From assembly GCF_051433195.1 (NCBI RefSeq), contig NZ_JBHMFT010000013.1, positions 1 through 64,000 on the forward strand: DNA of 64,000 bases, in the 5' to 3' direction. The DNA is from Falsiroseomonas sp051433195. Its GTDB lineage: Bacteria > Pseudomonadota > Alphaproteobacteria > Acetobacterales > Acetobacteraceae. Below are positions 1-7,797 of this stretch, piece by piece. The first letter of the stretch is position 1. Every line of letters starts with the position of its first letter. Position numbers and translations under genes: made by a program. The notes beneath the pieces were generated by a model. The model was not told the origin of the DNA. It did not search any database and saw only the letters and a list, made by a program, of their open reading frames with translations.

Positions 1-453
1 CGGGTCGTCACCCTGACCAGCGCCGATACGGGATGGCCGTTCACCAGGATTGGTCGATGATGGTCGTCGGCCAGGAGCACGCCGATGACGTGCTCACCGG
101 TCGCGGTCGGGCAGTGGCCGAAGCGGGCGCTGATCAGGTCGCCGCCGAAGTCACTGTTCATGCTGTTGTAGGGCCGACCGGGGATGTTGCAGGTGTTGCC
201 GTCCGGATCGATTTTCATGTGGATGTGGCCGCAGCGCGGCTCAGCCCCGCATTGACCGACCGCGCGCAGCGTGAAGTTGCTTCGCACGACTACGCCGATA
301 ACGCGCTCGGTGTCAGTGCCGAGCGGCACGACCATTGCCTCGGTCGGCCAGACGATGGCCAGCGTGGCGGCCTCCTGGGCCGCAGCAGGAACGGTGCTGA
401 GCCCAGCTGACAGGCTGAGGATGACGGCTTGCGCGAGATGTTGGAGAATGGCT
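1..453 (-). CDS. Hypothetical secreted protein, partial (C-terminus off window)
   Basis: Translating the minus strand gives an open frame from about position 453 to the window edge. It begins with a hydrophobic stretch ending in an Ala-Ala-Ala-Gln cleavage-like site, so it is probably exported. The mature part contains a His/Cys-bearing segment (CGHIHMKIDPDGNTCN) and a later GHCPTATGEHVIGVLLADDHH. The layout, with a His-rich ligand-like motif in a small periplasmic domain, recalls DUF4399-type proteins, but I cannot assign a family. No ATG, GTG or TTG lies in this frame between the upstream stop and the signal peptide. An ATG at 475 exists one frame away, so a one-base frameshift near position 420 is possible. 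The gene diverges from the tetR-like gene at 573. Confidence 0.5.
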
Positions 454-572
454 GATTTTCTTGGTTGGTAATCACTGATTACATGGCGTCCGGAGCTAGC
501 GCAGGGATAATGTGATCACTGCTTTCATTCGGGCGGACGATGAACGTCCCTGCGTGCTATGGCAGTCGGGCC

Positions 573-1250
573 ATGTCGAACTCCAGGCCACTCAAGACAC
601 CTCCGGTGGAAACATCGAACCGCTACCACCACGGCAACCTGACGGAGGCACTCGTCGCCGCGACGGTGGCCATCATCGAGGAACGCGGGGTCGAGCATGT
701 CTCGGTCCGCGAAGCGGCGCGTCGGGTTGGCGTGTCGCCCGGTGCGCCCTTCCGCCATTTTGCCACCAAGACCGCGCTTATGACCGCGGTCGCCGAGCAG
801 GCGATGGACCGTCTCAAGGCTGCGGTGGATGCGGCGCTGGAGGCCGCGCCGGCCGAAGCGCCGCTAGCCCGCCTCGAAGCTCTCGGTGCCGCCTATTTGC
901 GATGGGCGCTGGAGAACCCGACCCACTTCGCGGTCATCAGTTCGCGCACCCTCGTCGACATCGCATCATCCGACAGCATCCAGCGCGCCAACGACGACGT
1001 TCGTAGCATCATGGTGCAGCTCTTCAAGCAAGCCCAAGCGGACGGGACACTCGCACCGGACCTCGACGTCGCTCACCTCGTCCTTCTCACACGCGCCCTT
1101 GGTTACGGCCTGGCGCGCATGGCGAGCGACGGGCACTTCCCCGAATGGCATGCAGCCGATCCGCCGTCGGACGCGTTGCCGAAGGCGTTGAAGCTGTTCA
1201 TGAGCCTGCTTCGGGGGAAGGCGGCGCCGCTGGGGGCGGAAGTGCCCTGA
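573..1250 (+). CDS. TetR/AcrR family transcriptional regulator
   Basis: This is a one-component DNA-binding repressor of about 225 residues. The N-terminal TetR helix-turn-helix is clear: VREAARRVGVSPGAPFRHF near residues 45-63, preceded by YHHGNL and followed by a helical ligand domain containing LRWALENPTHFAVI, typical of the WHG-type TetR C-terminal domain. I chose ATG 573 over the upstream ATG 540 because the extra 11 residues are not family-like. The gene is divergent from the secreted-protein ORF on its left and is followed by IS debris and a methyltransferase. Its ligand and targets are unknown; as is usual for the family it may control the divergent neighbour or itself. Confidence 0.85.
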   Translation: MSNSRPLKTPPVETSNRYHHGNLTEALVAATVAIIEERGVEHVSVREAARRVGVSPGAPFRHFATKTALMTAVAEQAMDRLKAAVDAALEAAPAEAPLARLEALGAAYLRWALENPTHFAVISSRTLVDIASSDSIQRANDDVRSIMVQLFKQAQADGTLAPDLDVAHLVLLTRALGYGLARMASDGHFPEWHAADPPSDALPKALKLFMSLLRGKAAPLGAEVP

Positions 1251-1325
1251 GCAGCTTCGCTAATCCTGATCCTCTGGGACCGTCCTCGGTCCAGGGTGGC
1301 GAGCCACGTGCGCAGCCCACCCGAG

Positions 1326-1505
1326 GGCTGCATTCCTCATTCCGACCGCGGATCACAATTTGCGCCGAAGCTTTACCCCGTGCTGCTGACCGCCAACGGG
1401 ACGGGTGGGTCGATGAGCAGTCGTGGCAACCCGTACGACAACGCCAAGGCCGAGAGCTTCATGAAGGCGCTGAAGGTCGAGGCCGTCTACCTGGCGGCCG
1501 TTCAC
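1326..1505 (+). pseudogene. IS3-family transposase (OrfB integrase core) C-terminal fragment
   Basis: A 60-residue fragment carries the end of a retroviral-type integrase core: HSDRGSQF around the second catalytic Asp, then SRGNPYDNAKAESFMKALK, which contains the catalytic Glu. Both are hallmark motifs of IS3-family OrfB. The N-terminal half and the end of the protein are absent. The fragment is in frame with the downstream methyltransferase, so an automated caller could fuse the two. It marks an old insertion between the tetR gene and the methyltransferase. Confidence 0.8.
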
Positions 1506-1571
1506 GATAAGGCGTCCGCTCTCGGACCCACGAACAGTCTATTCTTGGGCGTCTGGCCAGGGATGCTGCGC

Positions 1572-2375
1572 ATGACCCGCGAATTGGCCTACAGGCAGGA
1601 GGCCGCCGCCGAGTACGACTGCGCGTTCTCGCACGTATCGGCGCATTTTGTTCCGTATCTGCTGCGGGCCGCGCGACTCACACCAGGGCGGCGGGTCCTT
1701 GATGTGGCAACCGGAACCGGCATCGCAGCCGAGGCCGCTCTGGCTGTCGTCGGCCCCGAGGGCTTGGTGGTGGCTACCGATATTTCGCCTGAGATGGTCG
1801 AGAAGGCGCGCCAGCGCCTCGGCCTGGCGCCGAACGCTTTCGCGACGGTCGAGAATGGTCAGGCCCTGTCCTTCCCGGCCGATAGCTTCGACGCGGTGCT
1901 GTGCAGCCTTGGGCTGATGTTCTTCCCTGATCCCGCGCTTGGCCTCGCTGAGTTCCGCCGCGTGCTCCGCCTCGGTGGACGTGCGGCGGCCTCCGTCACG
2001 ACTACCCCAGAGCGGTCCTACAACGCGAGAATCAACGTTGCCGTGGCGCGTTATGTGCCGTCTCTGGCGGCGGCGACCGCCCGCACCTTCTCAATTGGCG
2101 ACGAACGGCGGCTACGCTTCCTCTTCGAGAGCGCGGGCTTCCAGGATGTGGAAATCTTCACCGAGGCCTACAGCTTCACGCTGCCCTCCTTTGACGCGTA
2201 CTTCGGGCCGTTCGAGCGGGGCGGTGGCTCATCCGGGCAGGCGCTGGTCACGCTGCCAGAGGAGGTCCGCCGTGCCGTTCGGGAGGACGTCCGGCGCGAG
2301 CTGGAAAACGGCGCAGGTCCCGGGGGTCCCGTCGAGGTGCCGGTTGAGGTCTTGTTCGGCAGTGGGTGCAAGTAG
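1572..2375 (+). CDS. Class I SAM-dependent methyltransferase
   Basis: The protein is a 267-residue Rossmann-fold methyltransferase of the UbiE/Methyltransf_11 type. Motif I is VLDVATGTG (residues 42-50), an acidic ribose-binding residue follows in VVATDISPEMVEKA, and motif IV lies in FDAVLCSLGLMFFPDP. The substrate cannot be inferred. I placed the start at ATG 1572 because an AGGGA at 1559-1563 sits eight bases upstream; ATG 1563 is the alternative. The open frame continues upstream only because it runs into a transposase fragment. The interrupted nitrilase gene begins ten bases after the stop, so the two were probably one transcription unit. Confidence 0.85.
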   Translation: MTRELAYRQEAAAEYDCAFSHVSAHFVPYLLRAARLTPGRRVLDVATGTGIAAEAALAVVGPEGLVVATDISPEMVEKARQRLGLAPNAFATVENGQALSFPADSFDAVLCSLGLMFFPDPALGLAEFRRVLRLGGRAAASVTTTPERSYNARINVAVARYVPSLAAATARTFSIGDERRLRFLFESAGFQDVEIFTEAYSFTLPSFDAYFGPFERGGGSSGQALVTLPEEVRRAVREDVRRELENGAGPGGPVEVPVEVLFGSGCK

Positions 2376-2384
2376 GCGGCACGA

Positions 2385-3467
2385 ATGACCCGGTTCCCAT
2401 CCTTTCGTCTCGCCGCAGTTCAGGCCGCCCCGGCCTTCCTTCATCCGGCCGCCTCGACGGACAAGGCCTGCCGGCTGATCCGGGAGGCGGCCGAACGCGG
2501 GGCGGCTCTCGCCGCATTCGGCGAGGCGTGGCTCCCGGGTTTCCCGTTCTTCCTCGGCGCGCCGATAGATGAGGTATTCTGGCGGCCGAGTGCCGAGTAT
2601 ATCGCAGGCGCCGTCGAGATCCCCGGCCCGGAGACCGACGAGCTGTGGCGGACGGCGCGCAATGCCGGGATCGACGTCCTGATTGCGGTAGTAGAGCGGG
2701 ACCCGCGCACGCTCGGAACGGTCTGGTGCACGGCGCTGTTGATCGGAGGCCACGAGGGCGCGATCCTCGGCCGCCACCGCAAGCTGAAGCCAACCCATCG
2801 GGAGCGCACCATCTGAGGCGACGGTCCCGATGGCTCCGGCCTGCAGGCCCACCAGCGGCCTTACGCGCGGGTGAGCGCGCTGAACTGCTACGAGCACATG
2901 ATGCTGCTGCCGGGCTATGCGCTGATGGCGCAGGGCACACAGGTTCACGTCGCGGGCTGGCCGGGCTGGGAGCCTCCGGAGGCGCAGCGTGGGGGCTTTC
3001 TCTGGCCGCGCCAGACGCTGCTGTCGCGCGCCTTCGCCGCCCAGGGCGCCTGCTACGTGACCTGCGTTGGTGGTCTGCGGCGGCGCGAGGACGTCCCGGA
3101 ACGGTTCCGGGCGCTGTGCGGCCCGGACATGACCGGCGACAGCATCATCATCGACCCGCGAGGCGAGGTGATCGCCGGGCCCGCCAAGGGCGAGACGATC
3201 CTTATGGCAGACGTCTCACTAGAGGCAGTCATGGCGGCGAAGGCGGTGTGCGACGTGGTCGGGCACTACGCGCGCCCAGACGTATTCCAGGTCCGGGTAG
3301 ATGGGCAGCCGGTCGGGCCACAAGCGGCGCCCCCGGCCGAGCCGTGCCCAAAGCGGGAGCCGGCGCGACGCACCATCGTGGCCCCACCCGTCACCAAAGA
3401 CCGAGAACCGCCAGACGCGCAACAGGTATCCAACGTCAGCACCCTTGGGATAGATAAGCGAAGTTGA
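2385..3467 (+). pseudogene. Nitrilase-family hydrolase interrupted by an in-frame TGA
   Basis: A carbon-nitrogen hydrolase of the aliphatic/aryl nitrilase type. All three catalytic positions can be read: Glu in FGEAWLPGFP, Lys in HRKLKPTHRERT and Cys in LNCYEHMMLLPGYALMAQ. The frame is continuous from ATG 2385 to the end except for a TGA at 2814-2816, located directly after ERTI where nitrilases normally have Trp (I-W-G-x-G-D-G). This is a TGG to TGA change in an otherwise well-preserved gene. The residues after about 3310 (Pro/Arg-rich) do not look like a nitrilase C-terminus. If the stop is real, only a 143-residue fragment lacking the catalytic Cys would be made. It follows the methyltransferase by ten bases. 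Confidence 0.85.
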
Positions 3468-3512
3468 GGAGCGGAGGATTTCTCCCTCATCTTCGCTCCC
3501 CTATGAATTTCG

Positions 3513-3720
3513 ATGAGCCAGAAATCCTTCGCCCCCGTCGTCAAGCCGCCGACTGAGAAGGTCGTGCGTGACACCCGCCGCACGATCCGCAAACACCACT
3601 CGGCCGAGAACAAGATCCGGATCGTCCTCGAAGGCCTCCGCGGCGAGGAGCGCATCGCCGCGCTGTGCCGTCGCGAAGCCATCGCCGAGAAGCCTGTACT
3701 ACGTCTAGTCGAAGGAATTT
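3513..3720 (+). pseudogene. IS3-type transposase OrfA remnant
   Basis: The N-terminal part reads as a helix-turn-helix OrfA: KHHSAENKIRIVLEGLRGEE followed by IAALCRREAIAE. The expected continuation (LYYRWSKEF in relatives) is still visible, but in another frame and with a TAG in place of the Trp, near positions 3690-3710. The element therefore carries a frameshift and a nonsense change and cannot encode a working OrfA. It lies just upstream of rsgA, which has a second transposase remnant on its other side. Confidence 0.7.
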
Positions 3721-3936
3721 CTCGGTTCGGCGTATTGTGCCGAAGTCGGCCGCGAGTTGGGGGCGCCGACCTCGAGATTGACGGCTTATCGAAAAGGCAT
3801 TGTGGTGCGCCAGAGTCGACGAAATACACCTCTACCCGTGCAGCGTTGGGCCGAGGAGATTCCGGGCCGTCGCATATGGGTCCCGGTTTGGACACTGGTC
3901 GTGCTAGAGAGCCCATCCCAACTGAGAGTGCTGCTT

Positions 3937-5010
3937 TTGATTGAACACTATGGCTGGTCTGATGCGATGCGGGCGGCATTCGAGCCGCACGGGCGCGCTG
4001 GCCATCTCCCAGGGCGTATTATCGTCCAACAGCGCGAAGCCCACGCGGTGATTACGGATCTCGGCAGCCTGTGGGCCAGACTTTCCGGACGCCTGCGCCA
4101 TGAGGCGCGGGAGGCGGGCCATCCCGCCGCCGGTGACTGGGTGGCCCTGTCAGCAAATGCCATCGATGGCACGGCCACTATCCATGCCATCCTGCCCCGC
4201 CGCACGGCCTTCGTGCGCCGGGCGGCAGACAGCGTGCAGACGCTGCAGGTCATCGCCGCCAATATCGACGTAGCCTTCGTGGTCACCTCGATGAATGCCG
4301 ACCTCAATCCACGCCGGCTTGAGCGCTTCCTCGCTGCTGCTTGGCAGAGCGGAGCCCGGCCGGTGGTAGTGCTGACCAAGGCCGACCTGTGCGAGCAACC
4401 TGAGACCCAGGCCGCTCAGATTGCCGCCCTGGCGCCGGGCTGCACGGTACTGGTCGTTTCGGTGCGCCAGGGCCTGGGCATGACCAGCCTGATGGAACAC
4501 ATCGCGCCGGGCGAGACATGTGTGCTGATCGGCTCATCGGGCGTCGGCAAGTCTACATTGGTAAATGCTTTGTTGGGCGATGAACGGATGGCAACGCAGG
4601 ACATCCGGGCTGCGGATGCCCGAGGGCGTCACACAACGAGCAATCGCCAACTCGTTCTACTGCCTGGCGGTGGACTCATCTTGGACACGCCGGGCATACG
4701 CGAAGTCGGCTTGATCGACGCGGATGAAGGTCTCAGCACGGTCTTCGGCGACATAGAAGACCTGGCGCAAAATTGCCGGTTTCGAGACTGCGCGCACGGC
4801 AGCGAACCAGGCTGTGCGGTACGCCGCGCGTTGGACGGCGGCCTCCTCGACGAAGACCGGTGGGAACATTTCCAGAAGCTAAGCCAGGAACTAGCGGCGA
4901 TAGGGCTGACGAAAGACCGGATTGCCCAGGAAGTCGCACGTCGTCGCATGGCGGCGCTGCAGAGAACATATCGGTCGACCAAAAAAGACCTACGCAACCA
5001 TGGATCATGA
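3937..5010 (+). CDS. rsgA: Ribosome small subunit-dependent GTPase RsgA
   Basis: RsgA (YjeQ) is a circularly permuted GTPase that helps late 30S subunit maturation. From the TTG at 3937 the protein has 357 residues, normal for the family. The motif order is the permuted one: G4 TKAD at residues 147-150, then G1 GSSGVGKS at 199-206, then G3 DTPG at 250-253. The C-terminal zinc site is Cys280, Cys285, His287 and Cys293. The N-terminal OB-fold starts near HYGWSDAMRAAF. The TTG is preceded by GAGAG about eight bases upstream; GTG 3928 and GTG 3901 are alternatives, and the frame also stays open back into IS3 debris. The gene is flanked by transposase fragments on both sides, and its bases look less GC-biased than the core genes, so it may be an acquired copy. 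Confidence 0.9.
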   Translation: MIEHYGWSDAMRAAFEPHGRAGHLPGRIIVQQREAHAVITDLGSLWARLSGRLRHEAREAGHPAAGDWVALSANAIDGTATIHAILPRRTAFVRRAADSVQTLQVIAANIDVAFVVTSMNADLNPRRLERFLAAAWQSGARPVVVLTKADLCEQPETQAAQIAALAPGCTVLVVSVRQGLGMTSLMEHIAPGETCVLIGSSGVGKSTLVNALLGDERMATQDIRAADARGRHTTSNRQLVLLPGGGLILDTPGIREVGLIDADEGLSTVFGDIEDLAQNCRFRDCAHGSEPGCAVRRALDGGLLDEDRWEHFQKLSQELAAIGLTKDRIAQEVARRRMAALQRTYRSTKKDLRNHGS

Positions 5011-5120
5011 ATTTCATTGGGGATTCAAGAATACGAGCCCAACCTCAACGACGCCGTTTGAAAAGCGGCCATATCCTCATTCAGACACTTCGGTCAAATG
5101 CCATCCTGAACAATCGCCCC

Positions 5121-5640
5121 GGCGCACGCGCTTCGAGTTCGGCGTGAAGGTCTCCCTCGCCACCACCAACCGCCCCGCACCAGGCGGGCAGTTCGTGATC
5201 CGCGCCCGTTCGCTGCCGGGCAATCCCTTCGACGGACACACCCTCGCCGCCCAGATCGCCCAGGCCGAGCGCATCACCGGCGCGCCCGTCGAGCGCGCCT
5301 ATGTCGACCGCGGCTATCGCGGCCACGATGCCGACAAGCAGTGCGTGTTCGTCTCCGGCCAGAAGCGCGGCGTCACGCCGACCATACGTCGCGAGATCAG
5401 GCGGCGCGCCGGCATCGAGCCGGTGATCGGCCATCTGAAGAGTGATGGCCATCTCGGCCGCAACTTCCTCGCCGGCGCCAGCGGTGACGCCATCAACGTC
5501 ACCCTCGCCGCCGCCGGCCACAACCTCCGCCTCCTCCGTGCCTGGCTGATCCGCCTTCTTGCGTTCCTCCTCAGCCTCATCGCGATCAGCAGGCCGGCGC
5601 TTCCACTGCCCTCAGCACAGCTCGCCGGGCGCTGAAACCG
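5121..5640 (+). pseudogene. IS5-family transposase C-terminal remnant
   Basis: The reading frame from about 5121 to the TGA at 5635 matches the end of an IS5-type DDE transposase: RFEFGVKVSLATTNR, GNPFDGHTLAAQI, AYVDRGYRGHDADKQ and IEPVIGHLKSDGHLGRN, ending in AAAGHNLRLLRAWL. The last catalytic Glu is in the IEPVIGH motif. The N-terminal half is missing; upstream the frame runs back into the end of rsgA with no transposase similarity. The bases just after the stop (5634-5662) may be the right terminal repeat of the element, which I could not confirm without its partner. Confidence 0.75.
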
Positions 5641-5831
5641 AGTTCTTCACGGACGACTCAATACTGCTCAACGAGTTGCAGATTCACCTACCCGCTGGCC
5701 GCATGGTCGGCGTGGATCTGGGCCGTGGCGTAGTCTGGATTCAGCAATCCCTCCGCCGCTGGCCATTCTAAGTCGCGCACCAAGCGCGAAGGTAGTTATT
5801 CTCCGAAGTCTCTTGCTCCGCGCGGCGGCTT

Positions 5832-7055
5832 CTATCCGGCGGTTGCCGGCGTGTCGGTCAGGCTCGGCGGGGCCCCAGACCAGGGATAGCCGGCCCGCCC
5901 GCGCTCGAAGCCATAGGCAAACAGCGCGCGCATGTAGCTCTGCTCAAAGGGCGAGTTGAGCTCGCCCTCGAAATCCGGCCCGATAAAGGCGAGATTGAAG
6001 CCGACCCCATCCTGCCGGGACGTGTCGTAGATCCGCAGGACGTCGTTGAAACCGCTCGCGGCGATCATGGTGCTGATCGCACGGCCGGCGATGCCCATGG
6101 TGCGACGGTTGACCGTCGCCCACTGGGGGTCGAGCCGGGCGTTTCGGATCACGTAGGCGGTGATCGGCACGACTGGCTGGCCACGCCGCATCCGTTCGCG
6201 CCGGTCCCGGGAGAGGGAACGCGGGTAGAGGAAGGCCTGCGCGAAGGCGCCGCCATCCACATGCATCTCCTGATAGCCCGTCCCGTCCAGCGTGACGTCG
6301 AACATCACCGGCGCGAAGGCGCCAGGGATGGCGGCCGAGGCCAGCAGGATTCGTCGGATCACCGTCGCAGCCATTGGGTGACCGCTGCCCGCGATCGCAC
6401 CGATGTTCCAGATGACCGGCACCTGCGCATCAAGGTTGGTCGTGCCGATCAGGAGCAGGCGGCCATCGCGATATGCCTTCGCAATGTCAGCTAACATTGC
6501 GTCATTGAGATGACGTGTGATGGTGCCGAGCAGCGGCGTGTTGTCGGCCAGCGCATCGTCGAAGATCGCCGCGGTGAACCAGCGCTGTCGCAGGATGTCG
6601 CTGGCACTCAGGTTGGTGTAGACGTCCCGCAGGGCGTGATCATAGGCCGGACCGAGGAAGGCGAAAGGTGCGGTCAGCGCTCCTGTGCTGACCCCCGTCA
6701 CCAGATCGAAGACGGGGCGCGTGCCCTCCTCGGACCAGCCGCAGAGCAGGCCGGCGCCGAAGGCGCCGTCCTCCCCGCCGCCCGAGACAGCGAGCAGGTT
6801 CAATTTCTGGTTCCGCACGCCCGGCGCAGCGCCGCGAAAGATCTGGCCGCGCTCAAGCGTCGTCATCACCTCGCGCTCGAGGGGTGCGACACCCTGCTGC
6901 GGGTAGAAGCGCTCGTTCGGCAGGCCGAGCACCGTCGCGCCGAGGGTGAGGCGGCGCGGCACGGCCGGGTTCCGCACCGGCATCGCGCAGCCCGAGACGC
7001 CGGCACCAGCGGCGGTGGCGAGCAGGAAGCGGCGCGAAAGCTCATTTGCGGGCAT
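5832..7055 (-). CDS. Patatin-like phospholipase lipoprotein
   Basis: This is a 407-residue patatin-family hydrolase. The oxyanion-hole loop is GGGEDGAFGAG at residues 92-102, the nucleophile elbow is GVSTG with Ser123, and the catalytic Asp lies in VDGGAF near the middle of the protein, giving the Ser-Asp dyad typical of the family. The N-terminus (LSRRFLLATAAGAGVSGC) combines a twin-Arg-like start with a lipobox ending at Cys23, so the enzyme is probably a lipoprotein. I chose ATG 7055 rather than 7085 because it puts the signal sequence at the usual distance. The natural lipid substrate is unknown. No operon partner is visible; the right neighbour is a 0.7-kb stretch without genes. Confidence 0.85.
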   Translation of the reverse strand: MPANELSRRFLLATAAGAGVSGCAMPVRNPAVPRRLTLGATVLGLPNERFYPQQGVAPLEREVMTTLERGQIFRGAAPGVRNQKLNLLAVSGGGEDGAFGAGLLCGWSEEGTRPVFDLVTGVSTGALTAPFAFLGPAYDHALRDVYTNLSASDILRQRWFTAAIFDDALADNTPLLGTITRHLNDAMLADIAKAYRDGRLLLIGTTNLDAQVPVIWNIGAIAGSGHPMAATVIRRILLASAAIPGAFAPVMFDVTLDGTGYQEMHVDGGAFAQAFLYPRSLSRDRRERMRRGQPVVPITAYVIRNARLDPQWATVNRRTMGIAGRAISTMIAASGFNDVLRIYDTSRQDGVGFNLAFIGPDFEGELNSPFEQSYMRALFAYGFERGRAGYPWSGAPPSLTDTPATAG

Positions 7056-7085
7056 CTGCGACTCCGATCGAAGCTCACCAAACAT

Positions 7086-7797
7086 GCGTTATCTTTGCGG
7101 GCGCAGAAGCATCCGACGCAGCTCGCTGCCAAAGTCGTTTGCTCGGCGCGTGCAAGATGCACATTTTCCGGCATCGGCCAATGATCGCTAGATCGCGGAA
7201 TCCCGAGAATAGCCCATAGATGCCAAGCGTCGCCAAACTTGCCGCGGATGGAGCCTCGCGGCGCGCGCAGGAGCCAGGAAGCCCGGCTCGCAGGCCATAC
7301 CGGCAGTCGTCCCGCTGGTGTCGTCGCAGCGTGCCCATCTGCACGGTACGCCGTTCAGCGCCGGGACGGGCCGCCATCCGGTGCTTCGCCTGCCACGACT
7401 AGACGCGCCTGACGCCGGCGTCACCATTGTCTCGCCGCCGAATCAGCGCCGCACTCAACGCGACCGCGACATGGATGACGACGCCGATGCTGCGCAGCCA
7501 GCAGGTGGGGATGGAATAGGCGTAAGCTGGGTGGGCCACGTCGCGAATCCTCATTCGGCGGAAAGCATCCATCTCCGGACCGAACTGCACGCAGGGTCGT
7601 ATCGCGTGTTGGATCCGCCGCGCTGTCTCACGCCTGTGCGGCGCGTCCCACTGGCAAGTTCTGTTGCGTGATCGTGCTTGCCGAGCCGCGGAGGGCTGGC
7701 GCAACGTCGTGGTGCACATGCTCACGCGGGTGTCTCCCCGCTCTTTGAAACGGCAGCGGCGCCTAGACGACCGCCGCCCGGAACAACGAGGCTTCCC
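7086..7797. other. Intergenic stretch without a recognisable gene
   Basis: About 700 bases lie between the divergent patatin and alkylsulfatase genes. Short open frames exist on both strands, but their translations are Arg/Ala/Pro-rich with no recognisable motif and no good ribosome binding site. Promoters for both neighbours should be here, but I cannot point to them. Confidence 0.4.

Noticed and set aside
1296..2375. Transposase-methyltransferase fusion protein
   Set aside because: The two parts are merely in frame; the methyltransferase has its own ATG and ribosome binding site at 1572.
2814..2816. Selenocysteine at the in-frame TGA of the nitrilase
   Set aside because: The aligned residue is Trp, not Cys, the catalytic Cys is elsewhere, and no SECIS-like hairpin is evident after the TGA.
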